From positions 620,001 through 684,000 of the forward strand of contig NZ_JALKBW010000001.1 in the NCBI RefSeq assembly GCF_023017165.1: a stretch of DNA of 64,000 nt. The letters are read 5' to 3'. Shown piece after piece: positions 10,201 through 17,200 of the stretch. Below the pieces are notes generated by a model. That model was not told where the DNA came from and did not search any database. It saw only the letters and a program-made list of their open reading frames with translations. The position numbers and the translations under genes are program-made. This DNA comes from Gordonia alkaliphila. Its GTDB lineage: Bacteria > Actinomycetota > Actinomycetes > Mycobacteriales > Mycobacteriaceae. The stretch's first letter is position 1; every line of letters begins with the position of its first letter.

Positions 10201-13061
10201 GAGTCACTGCTCTCTTCAAGCAGCCGTACCCGCAACGGCAATTCGGTGGTCACGTCGAAGCCGGTCCGCAGGTCCGCGAACACCTCTTCCACGGAGTCGA
10301 CGACTCGCCAATCGAGCAGCTCCGCCGCCTTCTCGACCGGGGTCACCGACTGGTACGGCACACCATCGCTATCCGGGAACACCGTCCGCAGCACCTCGTG
10401 ACGGGTCACCACATCCAGCAGTGCCGCACGCAACGCCTCGCGGTCCACGTCGCCGCGGAGCCGGAAGGCAGCGGGGATGTTGTAGGTTCCCGCGGCGGGG
10501 TCCAGACGGTTGATGAACCACATGCGCTGCTGCGCAAACGACAGCGGCACCATGTCGGGTCGGGGGGCGGCAGGCAGCACGGGAGGCAACGCCGGCGCAC
10601 GGTCGGCCACCGCCGCGGCGAGGCCGCGGACGGTCGGGTCTGCGAAGACGTCGGCGATGGAGAACTCGACGTCGAGAACCTCGGCGATACGCCCGACCAC
10701 GCGCATGGCCGACAGCGAGTTGCCGCCGAGGTCGAAGAACGATTCGGTGACGGAGACCTCGTCCATGCCGAGGATCTCGCCGAACACCTCGGCGAGCGCC
10801 GTCTCCTCCGGCCCCTCCGGAGCGACGTACTCGCCCACTTCGACCACCGGCTCGGGCAGGGCGCGCTTATCCAGCTTGCCCACCGGGGTCAGCGGCAACG
10901 AGTCGAGCACCTGAATCGTCGCCGGCACCATATGCGCCGGCAGCCGTTCTGCCAGGAAGGACTTCAATTCGCCGACGTCAATAGCTTCGGCGTCGCCGAC
11001 AACGTAACCGGCCAGCGCCGTCGCGACCGAGCCGCCGACACCGATGACCACCGCCGAACTCACCTGCTGATGCGAGGCGAGCGCGGCCTCGATCTCACCG
11101 AGCTCGATGCGCAAGCCACGCAGCTTCACCTGATCGTCGCTGCGGCCCGCGTATTCGAGCACAGGCTGACCCAGATCGTCGGTACGCCAGCGAACGATGT
11201 CGCCGGTCCGGTACATCCGGTCACCCGGAATGCCGTACGGATTCGAGACGAATCTGACCGAGGTCAGTGCCGCATCCGACAGGTAGCCGCGCGACGCGGC
11301 GAAGCCGACCACGTACAGTTCGCCCGGCACTCCCGGCGGAACGGGCTTGAGTCGCTGATCGAGCACCAGCAGACCGACACCGTTGATCGGTCCGCCCAGG
11401 TAGACCGGGGCACCGATCTGCATGGGCTCACTGATCGTGATGCCGATGGTCGTCTCGGTCGGCCCGTACAGGTTCTGGATGCGCCGCATCACCGCCCACT
11501 CGTCCTTGAGTGCCTGCGGTACGGCTTCACCGCCGGCGTAGACCACGCGCAGCGCGGGCAGTCCCGGGGACTCAAGGGTCGAGAGCACGGTCGGGGTCAG
11601 GAAGGTGTGGGTGATGGCCTGCGCCATCATGTACTGCTGCAGCACCGGGCCGCCCACCGCCTCCGAAGGTCGGTAGACCAGGACGCCGCCACTCACCGTG
11701 GCAAGCAGGTACTCCAGCACGGATGCGTCGAAGCTCGGCGACGCGAAGCCCAGCACGCGCGAGTATTCGTCGGCGCTCGACCGACGACGTTCCTCAGCTG
11801 CGAAGTTCGCCAGACCTGTGTGGGTCACGGCCACACCCTTGGGGCGGCCCGTGGAACCCGACGTGAAGATCACGTAGGCGGTGTTGTGCACACGCACCGG
11901 CTGCAGCAGTTCGCTCTCCGGGATCGTCTCGGCACTCAGTGCGTCGATCTCGGCCTGCACCGCAGGGTCGTCGAGCTTTGCCCAGTCGAAACCGCGTTCC
12001 GGCAGCTCGCCGGTGTCCCCGCTCGTCAATCCGAGCACTGCGGAGGAGTCTTCGACCATGGCGGCGATGCGGTCGGCCGGATAGTCGGGGTCGATCGGCA
12101 CATAGCCGCCACCGGTCTTGGCAACCGCCCAGATCGCGGTGAGCAGGGATGCCGACCGTCCGATGGCCAGCGCCACCAGCGACTCGGCTCCGATTCCTTG
12201 CGCAATCAGCCAGCGCGCCAACTGGTTGGACTTCTCATCGAGCTGACCGTAGGTGAGCATCGCACCCGAGGCGTCGACGACGGCCTGTCGTGGACGCCAC
12301 TTAGTGGCAGCCTCGCCAAACAGGTCCCGCAACAGGACCGGTTCAGTAGTGGGACCACTGACCACCACCTCGTCGCCGACTCCGTCGAGCGGGTCGATGA
12401 CCGCATACTCGATAGCAGCCGACGGCTCGCCTGCGATCGGGTCCATGACGGGCTCACGCTCCGTTACTTGCAGGGGCAGATCACCGACCGCGACGGTCGG
12501 GTCTTCGAGGGCAGCGGCCAGCATACCAACGAGATACCCGGCGAAAGTCTCCATGGTGGAGGCATCAAAGAGGTCTGTCGCATAAACGAATGACAGCTGC
12601 CAATCGTCGTCACCTTCGCCCTGAACGACACTCACCAGCAGGTCGACGCGGGCCGGCGGCGGCCCCGCTTCGAAGGGCGCCACCTGCAGTCCGGCGACCT
12701 CGCCGGCGTGCAGATCGCTGCCACCGAGTTCCGGTACCGCCCGCTGATCGAAGGTCAACCAGATCTGGGTGAACGGCGCGAACGCTTCGGACCGCGCGGG
12801 ATCGACTGCGTCGACCACGATCTCGAACGGGACATCCGCGTTAGCGAACGCGGCGAGGTCGGACTGCTTCGCCGACGCGACAAGATCGGTGAAAGGTGCT
12901 CCCGCATCCACCCCGGTGCGCAGCACCAGGGTGTTGACGAACATGCCGATGAGCGGATCGAGCACCTGCTGACCGCGACCAGCGATCGGGGTGCCGATCG
13001 CGATGTCGTCGGACGCAGTCAGTCGCGAGACGAGCGCGGCGAGGGCGGCGTGGACCACCAT
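2925..13061 (-). CDS. NRPS, second fragment (C-lobe, A7-T7-C-A8-T8-C-A9-T9-C), between IS element and frameshift
   Basis: This 3378-codon open frame is the middle of one NRPS gene. NRPS coding sequence actually extends upstream to the IS630 junction at about 13154; 13061 is only the first ATG and lies inside a C domain, so it is not a natural start. Domains in order are the C-terminal lobe of a C domain, then three A-T-C sets with carrier serines near 10720, 7557 and 4362. HHxxxDG motifs read HHIAFDG, HHIAIDG and HHIGADG. The last 25 or so residues (from IAAPTCSTS on) are out of frame: paralogous C domains have ATDLFD there. Pocket codes by hand alignment are DALFYGLIGK (A7), DALQFGLVYK (A8) and DVPHFSLVEK (A9, serine-like). 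Without the upstream half it cannot act as an ordinary assembly line. Confidence 0.85.
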   Translation of the reverse strand: MVVHAALAALVSRLTASDDIAIGTPIAGRGQQVLDPLIGMFVNTLVLRTGVDAGAPFTDLVASAKQSDLAAFANADVPFEIVVDAVDPARSEAFAPFTQIWLTFDQRAVPELGGSDLHAGEVAGLQVAPFEAGPPPARVDLLVSVVQGEGDDDWQLSFVYATDLFDASTMETFAGYLVGMLAAALEDPTVAVGDLPLQVTEREPVMDPIAGEPSAAIEYAVIDPLDGVGDEVVVSGPTTEPVLLRDLFGEAATKWRPRQAVVDASGAMLTYGQLDEKSNQLARWLIAQGIGAESLVALAIGRSASLLTAIWAVAKTGGGYVPIDPDYPADRIAAMVEDSSAVLGLTSGDTGELPERGFDWAKLDDPAVQAEIDALSAETIPESELLQPVRVHNTAYVIFTSGSTGRPKGVAVTHTGLANFAAEERRRSSADEYSRVLGFASPSFDASVLEYLLATVSGGVLVYRPSEAVGGPVLQQYMMAQAITHTFLTPTVLSTLESPGLPALRVVYAGGEAVPQALKDEWAVMRRIQNLYGPTETTIGITISEPMQIGAPVYLGGPINGVGLLVLDQRLKPVPPGVPGELYVVGFAASRGYLSDAALTSVRFVSNPYGIPGDRMYRTGDIVRWRTDDLGQPVLEYAGRSDDQVKLRGLRIELGEIEAALASHQQVSSAVVIGVGGSVATALAGYVVGDAEAIDVGELKSFLAERLPAHMVPATIQVLDSLPLTPVGKLDKRALPEPVVEVGEYVAPEGPEETALAEVFGEILGMDEVSVTESFFDLGGNSLSAMRVVGRIAEVLDVEFSIADVFADPTVRGLAAAVADRAPALPPVLPAAPRPDMVPLSFAQQRMWFINRLDPAAGTYNIPAAFRLRGDVDREALRAALLDVVTRHEVLRTVFPDSDGVPYQSVTPVEKAAELLDWRVVDSVEEVFADLRTGFDVTTELPLRVRLLEESSDSLVMAVVVHHIAFDGQSFGPMVIDLLTAYAARSDGQQTPEFTALPVQYADFAVWQHEVLGSPDDEASILGRQLAYWDQALAGVPDVIELPTDRPRPPVFSSRGDQVQFAIPSELGARFDEYAAQTGSSRFMVLHAVFAALLARMSGSTDVVLGTPIDSRGARGLNALVGMFVNTLVLRTEIDPSESFDVLMARTREADLGAFAHADVPFESIVDAIDPVRSEAFSPLVQVILSVDPITEATDEATVAGVTIEPLESVETPAQMDLNLTISADEGDWTALLTYPTALFDRSTIEALGERFIRLGDGLLTDPAVPVGDVDLADEAEADRLLAASAGPSEPVLNESIADAVLAQVAAKPDAVALVTGDREFSYGEFGSRVGELARILIAAGVGPETAVGVVMDRSAELVTSVHAVMASGGQYVPIATDSPAERAEYVASTAGVQLVLVANGAEVPEFVAGLNVPVIEVDCSSELAADAKPLDPSERLVPLRASDAAYTLFTSGSTGLPKGVTIPHGAVRNFVAWFDQTVPAGDQRLLFKTPHTFDASVLELFWPLVAGQTMVIADAGGERDPQYLADVMNAADVTVVQFVPSLLAAFLDIVGDEPLLPNLRVLFSGGEALPPAVARDFRRRVPQAKVVNLFGPTEAAVYTMSAVLDEVDQIVPIGAPMANTTAFILDSRLHPVPDGVAGELYLGGVQSARGYASRPDLTAERFIADPFGEAGSRLYRTGDLVKRSSATGDLEYLGRTDFQVKLRGQRLELGEVESAIAGLDGVVHAAARVVEGPAGDQLVGYVAPASVDTNAIAVELAKQLPEYMVPTVWVALEAMPLNTAGKVDRRSLPDPAFEAVEYVAPATRNEKTVAAVYADLLGVDQVSVTESFFDAGGNSLAAMRLVARVSDALGVQVSVRDVFDAPSVRELVVAVADRAPALPPVTAVVPRPAQIPLSFAQQRMWFINRFDPDAPTYNIPAVLRISGGLDVAALRAAFADVVARHEVLRTTFPDVDGVPVQVIAPDSAVDQDLPWSQVDSEAKLFAAVSEGFDVSAQWPIRAVICPVGGDEYLFAVVAHHIAIDGESMGPLVADVLTAYVARAAGQQPPFVPLPVQFADFAIWQREVLGSPEDAESLLGRQLTFWRSQLAQLPDVLELPADRKRPAVASYRGAELGFEIPVPVAERVAAVAAEHDVTPFMVVHAALAVLLARLSATSDIAIATPIAGRGQAELDALIGMFVNTLVLRTQVESGVSFTDFLHQVRRVDLDAFGHQDVPFEAVVDAVDPVRSEAFAPLAQVMLSFDPGASVRGIDAQVEGLRVAGVPDPFVPAQFDLTFRVTTSPDTGWSGKVVYATDLFDPATATWLGDRFVSVLDELTAQPTAAVGDVALLGVGERAAALAASSGPVTPRQARGAGGAALADAVAVQVAATPDAAALVFAGRVVSYAEFGARVAVLARELIAAGVGPDVAVGVCIDRSVELLVAIHAVTAAGGQYVPVDTGAPAERARVMLETAGAGVVLVAAGTSPEPVADLVGVRLLEVDASGEVDLAVSPVADVERLSPVRPESALYTLFTSGSTGVPKGVTVSHGAVLNRLRWGLAAFPWTSGDRIILKTPYTFDVSVPELYAPLMAGATVVIAKPDGHRDPGYIADLIVESQATSVHFVPSMLSVFLDVVDREKLASLTSLRWLFASGEALPPATVKAAHEIWPGIGIHNLFGPTEAAVEVGWADVSDAPDVVTIGRPVWNTSMLVLDDRLRPVPDGVPGELYLGGVQIARGYAAAPALTAERFIADPFGEAGARLYRTGDLVRRNSCGDLEYLGRTDFQVKLRGQRIELGEIESVIAGVPGVVHAAAMVATAPAGGEFLVGYVSPASVDLDAVKAHVAASLPEYMRPSVWMLLEDVELNSAGKLDRRALPEPDLSSTAVEYVAPEGEAEEALAAVFADVLGVERVGVTESFFNIGGNSLSAMRVVARAGDALGVDLSIRDLFDHQTVRELAAAAADRAPALPPVTAVVPRPETIPLSFAQQRMWFINRLEPDAPTYNIPAALRLSGDVDIAALRSAVADVVRRHEILRTSFPDVAGVPVQVIAPEASVDGDLPWTQVGSVEEFGAAVAAGFDVSRQWPIRAVVFPDGDDYLFAVVAHHIGADGESVLPLMTDVLTAYAARAAGEVPVFVELPVQFADYAIWQREVLGSPEDADSVLGRQLAFWREALAGVPDVLELPADRPRPAIATHVGTKVGFTIHSETAARIGELTSGSGLTPFMVVHAALAVLLARLSGTQDIAIATPTAGRGQAELDALVGMFVNTLVLRAQVDSSKTFSDLLAEVRVSDLAALAHADVPFESVVEAIDPVRSEAFSPLAQVMLSFDPGASAAQADVQIAGITAQQLQAPVTPAQVDVAFTVSSAPAGQDWSGSVIAAPTCSTSRPRSGWLIVSWRCSAS
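2986..3000 (-). other. Frameshift site in the NRPS (one base missing)
   Basis: On the plus strand paralogous modules read caggtcg-N-cgc at this spot, whereas here one base is missing between 2993 and 2994. Restoring it turns GCGCCGACC into GCGACCGACC and gives the expected ATDLFDES sequence of the C domain, joined to the open frame that continues to the left edge. It is either a true inactivating deletion or a base-calling error. Confidence 0.8.
4250..7420 (-). other. NRPS module 10: C-A9-T9, serine-like
   Basis: The C domain has AHHIAIDGES. The A9 pocket is D-V-P-H-F-S-L-V-E-K, as in A4. The C-A linker carries the same TPRQARGAGGAALAD segment as module 4. The carrier motif reads NIGGNSL. 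Confidence 0.85.
4947..5798 (-). repeat. Near-identical block, copy 1 (A9 core)
   Basis: I find no mismatch over about 852 bp between this block and 22061-22912 (offset 17114), and only scattered changes for another 180 bp or so. It covers the substrate-binding half of the A domain, so A4 and A9 have the same pocket. Confidence 0.9.
7450..10580 (-). other. NRPS module 9: C-A8-T8
   Basis: The C domain has VHHIAFDGQS and begins PLSFAQQRMWFINR like most C domains here. The A8 pocket equals A5 (D-A-L-Q-F-G-L-V-Y-K), so residues 6 and 9 of the peptide should be the same. The carrier motif is DAGGNSL. Confidence 0.85.
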
Positions 13062-13155
13062 GAACGAGGTCGCATCCCATTCGCGGGCCCGCTCGCCGAT
13101 GCGCCTGGCCGTGGCCGCGGGAATGACCGCCTCGACCGAGTCGCCACGCCGGCTA

Positions 13156-13167
13156 GTGGTGTGTCTC
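13156..13167 (+). repeat. IS630 left terminal inverted repeat
   Basis: GTGGTGTGTCTC, preceded by the TA target duplication at 13154-13155. Confidence 0.95.
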
Positions 13168-13202
13168 GCAAATGATTGATCCGTTATGAGTTAGACTGGG
13201 GC

Positions 13203-14294
13203 ATGTCCGCTCCTGCCGCAGCCTTAACCATGTCTGACCAGCATCGGGAAGTCCTCTTGCGAATCAGTCGATCGCAGGTAGCCGCTCATCGTGAAGTCGT
13301 TCGCGCCGCGGTACTCCTTGCTGCCGCCGACGGGGTGGGCAACAAGACAATCTCGACCCGGCACGGTGTCAGTGCTACGACAGTTCGATTGTGGCGCAAA
13401 GCATTCGAGAAAGAAGGGCTTGCGAACTGGGGTAAGGTCGCGCCCGGGCGCGGCCGCAAATCAACAATCCCTGCCGAGACCGTCGCCCGGATCGTCGAGT
13501 TGACCACCAAGTCCCGGCCGGCTGGCGCAACCCACTGGTCGTGCCGGTCGATGGCCACCGAGGTCGGCGTCAGTCCCGCTACCGTGCAACGCATCTGGTC
13601 TGACCTCGGACTGAAACCGCACCTGGTGAACTCGTTCAAAGTGTCCAACGATCCGAAGTTCACCGACAAGGTCATCGACGTCGTCGGACTGTATCTGAAC
13701 CCTCCCGAGAAAGCCGTCGTCCTGTGCATGGATGAGAAGTCTCAGATTCAGGCGCTCGATCGCACCCAGGCCACCTTGCCGATGATCCGCGGCCGCGCCG
13801 GAACCATGACCCACGACTACAAACGCAACGGCACAACCACACTGTTCGCTGCATTAGATGTGTTGACCGGCACGGTGATCGGCCAATGCCTGCCGCGACA
13901 TCGTCACGAGGAATTCCTCAAGTTCTTGACGACCATCGACCGTGAAGTCCCCACCGACCTGCAGATCCACCTGATTCTGGACAACTACAGCACCCACAAA
14001 CACAAAGACGTCGCCGCCTGGCTCGCCAAACATCCGCGGTTCCACCTGCACTTCACGCCGACCTCCTCATCTTGGCTTAACCAGGTCGAACGCTGGTTCC
14101 GCGACCTCACCGACAAGAATCTGCGTCGTGGGATCTTCGGCTCCGTGCCAGACCTGATCGCCAGCATCGAAAGCTACCTCGCCGCCAGCAACGCCAATCC
14201 GAAACCGTATCTCTGGACCGCCACCGCCGAATCCATCCTCGCCAAAGTCGCCCGCGCACGAGCAACGCTCACCGAAGTAACCAATCAAAACTGA
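13203..14294 (+). CDS. IS630-family transposase
   Basis: DDE transposase of about 363 residues that cuts and pastes the surrounding element. It has an N-terminal helix-turn-helix region (NKTISTRHGVSATTVRLWRK). The catalytic acids are visible in VVLCMDEKSQIQ, LILDNYSTHKH and WLNQVERWF, the D-D-E layout of the IS630/Tc1-mariner superfamily. I chose the ATG at 13203 because MSAPAAALTMS resembles the usual start in this family; an in-frame TTG at 13176 would add nine residues. The stop overlaps the right inverted repeat. The frame is complete, so the copy may still be active. Confidence 0.95.
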   Translation: MSAPAAALTMSDQHREVLLRISRSQVAAHREVVRAAVLLAAADGVGNKTISTRHGVSATTVRLWRKAFEKEGLANWGKVAPGRGRKSTIPAETVARIVELTTKSRPAGATHWSCRSMATEVGVSPATVQRIWSDLGLKPHLVNSFKVSNDPKFTDKVIDVVGLYLNPPEKAVVLCMDEKSQIQALDRTQATLPMIRGRAGTMTHDYKRNGTTTLFAALDVLTGTVIGQCLPRHRHEEFLKFLTTIDREVPTDLQIHLILDNYSTHKHKDVAAWLAKHPRFHLHFTPTSSSWLNQVERWFRDLTDKNLRRGIFGSVPDLIASIESYLAASNANPKPYLWTATAESILAKVARARATLTEVTNQN

Positions 14295-17200
14295 GACACA
14301 CCACTAGCGACCGCAGGGCGCGGTCGGTCGGCCGGCAGTTCCACCAGATCGGGCAATCCGGCGAGTGCCCACTTCCAGTGGTCGAGCTGACGCCCCACCA
14401 CCGATTCCGGGTCGTCCGGAGATCCGAGAACCTCGTGCTGCCAGATCGCGTAGTCGGCGAACTGCACCGGCAGCGGCGAGAACTGTGGAGCCGCACCGCC
14501 GGTGTGGGCCGAGTAGGCGACGAACAGATCGGTGACGAGCGGCAGCCTGGACTCACCGTCGGAGGCAATGTGGTTGGTTACGAGTGCGACGACGAACTCG
14601 CCGGGGGCCGCTTCCCACACGCGAACCCGAATCGGGCGTTCGCGCACCAGATCGAAGCCGGTGGTAGCCGCGGCCCGAATCTCGTCTTCGGAATCGACCA
14701 CCTTCCAGTCGAGCTGGTCCGGCACCGAGTCGACGTCGCCGATCTGCTGGTACGGCATGGCACCGTGCGTCGGGAATGTGGTCCGCAGCACCTCGTGCCG
14801 CACCACCACATCGACCATGGCGGCGCGGAGCGCGTCCACGTCCAGGTCGCCGGTCACGCGCAGTACTGTCGGCTGGTTGTACATCGGTGTGGTCGGATCG
14901 AGTCGGTTGATCAGCCACATCCGGTGCTGCGCGAAGGACAGCGGGATCCGTTCCGGCCGCGGCTCCACCGCGGTCACCGGGGCCAACGCCGGCATCCGTC
15001 CGCGAGTCTCCTCGATCAGCGCACGCACGCTCGGTGCCGCGAACACATCGCGCACCGACACCTCCACGCCGAGTGCGTCGGACACCCGTGCGACCAGACG
15101 CATCGCACTCAGTGAGTTACCGCCCACGTCGAAGAAGTCGTCGGTGACACCGATCTGGTCGAGGCCCAGCAGGTCGGCGAAGACCGCAGCAACGGCCTCC
15201 TCTTCCGGAGTTTCCGGTGCCACATACTCCTGCTCGGCGAACACCGGGGCGGGCAGCGCACGGCGGTCGACCTTGCCCGACGTGGTCTGTGGGAGCTCAT
15301 CGAGCACCATCCAGGTGCGCGGCCGCATGAACTCGGGCACCGACCGGGCCATCGTCACGCGGACCTCGTCGACGTCGACGGTCTCGCCGCTACGCGCAGA
15401 CAGATAGCCAACCAACTGGTCGACTCCGCCGGGCGCCTTCGCCACCACGACCGCAGTCAGCAACACACCGGGAACCGTCGCGGCGACCGCCTCGATCTCA
15501 CCGAGTTCAATGCGCTGACCACCAAGCTTCACCTGGAAGTCGGCGCGGCCGAAGTACTCGAGTTCACCGCCGGCAGTCCACTTGGCACGGTCACCAGTGC
15601 GGTACAGCCGCGAGCCGAGCGGCCCGAAGGGGTTCGCCACAAACGTGCCTGCCGTCAGGCCCGGTCGCGACGCGTATCCGCGGGCGATCTGCTCTCCGCC
15701 GAGGTACATCTCGCCGACGACCCCTTCGGGTACCGGGTTCAAACGGTCGTCGAGCACGTACACGGTGGAGTTCCACACCGGGGAACCGATCGGAATGGTG
15801 TCCTCGGTGCCGAAGGCCCGCCGGTAGGTGATGTCGACGACGGCCTCGGTGGGGCCGTACTGGTTGATCACGTGAGCTTCGGGGACAGCGTCGATCAGGC
15901 CCGCGGCGAGTGCCGGCGTCAACACCTCGCCGCCGGAGAAGATGCGTCGCAGCGAGCCGATGCTCGTGACGTCGACACCGGTGGCGCCGTCCAGGAACGC
16001 GGCCAACATCGACGGCACGAACTTCACCGTCGTCACCGCGTTGTCGCGGATCAGTTCGGCCAGGTAGCGCGGATCGCGGTGTCCGCCGGCTTCGGCAATC
16101 ACCACCGGCGCGGCAGCGAACACCGGGCCGAAGAGCTCCCACACCGAAGCGTCGAAGGTGAACGGCGTCTTCAGCAGGAAACGATGAGCTTGGTCGCCGT
16201 TCGATTCGGTGAACCAGCCGAGCATGTTCCGCAGACCGCGATGGGTCACGGTCACGCCCTTGGGCTGACCCGTCGAACCCGACGTGAAGATCGTGTAGGC
16301 GGCGCTCTCCGGGAGCACCTCACCCAGCCGCTCGGACGGAGCCAGCGGCGCGGCGTCGGAGGGAAGCTCCGATGATGCGTCCACAGTCAGAACCAGCAGG
16401 CTCTCGTCGGAGGCCTCGAACGGCTCGCTCCCGGCAGCGACCAACACGACCTGGGCCTGCGACGTGCCGATCAGGTAGTCGACCCGGGCCGCCGGGAAGG
16501 CGGGATCGACCGGAACGTACTGGGCACCGGCAGCGACCACCGCATGAACGGCCAGGTACTGCTCAACGGAACGATCGATGCGCACCGCGACGGCCGTCTC
16601 CGGGCCGACACCGTGAGCAATCAGAGTTCGGGCGAGCTCGGCGACGCGATGGGCGAACTCTAGGTAGGTGATCTCCGCCCCGTCGTACAGAACGGCGGTC
16701 TGTTCCGGGCTGGCTGCTGCCGCGATGGCGACCAGGTCGGCTCCGGTGTCCGGTGCGCCGACCTCCACGTCCGCACCGGCCACCCAGGATTCCCCGGAAA
16801 GATCGGCATCCAGCAGCGCGTGCTCGGCCGCGGTCAGCAGATCGGCATCGCCGACCGCGCGCTGCGGGTTGTCCACCACTTCTTGCAGCAGGTGTACAAA
16901 GCGCTCCGCCAGAATGGCCACCGACTCCGCATCGAACAGGTCCGTGGCGAACAGGATCGAACCCGACCAGTCATCATCGCCCCGACTCTGAATCGTGAGC
17001 GCGAGGTCACGCTGCGCGGGGGGATTGGGCACATCGACGGCCGAGGCCTCGATGCCGCCGATGACCGTGGGCCGGTCGGCGTCGGCGCGCACATCCTGAT
17101 AGGTCAGCGAGACCTGCGCCAGCGGCGAGAAGGCCTCGGAACGGACCGGGCTCACCGCCTCGACCACCGACTCGAACGGCACATCGGCGTTTCCGAAGGC

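Larger units (their letters stand above)
13156..14304 (+). mobile_element. IS630-family insertion sequence, 1149 bp
   Basis: The element has perfect 12-bp ends, GTGGTGTGTCTC at 13156-13167 and its complement at 14293-14304, extended by a partly matching TGATTG stretch. TA is duplicated on both sides (13154-13155 and 14305-14306). Removing the element and one TA regenerates CTAG, the preferred target of this family, and restores the NRPS frame through PRPAVAS-RRGDS. Intact ends and an intact transposase suggest a recent insertion. It sits opposite to the NRPS in orientation. Confidence 0.96.
10610..14970 (-). other. NRPS module 8: C (interrupted by IS630)-A7-T7
   Basis: The N-lobe of the C domain (TNHIASDGES near 14565) is cut from its C-lobe (12500-13152) by the mobile element. 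The first histidine of HHxxxDG is asparagine here; the second, catalytic histidine is kept. The A7 pocket is D-A-L-F-Y-G-L-I-G-K, unassigned. The carrier motif is DLGGNSL. Confidence 0.82.

Noticed and set aside
10035-12593. Long plus-strand frame (852 codons) opposite the NRPS
   Set aside because: It is antisense to well-conserved A-T-C domains. GC-rich codon use keeps the opposite strand open, and the translation has no recognisable domain.
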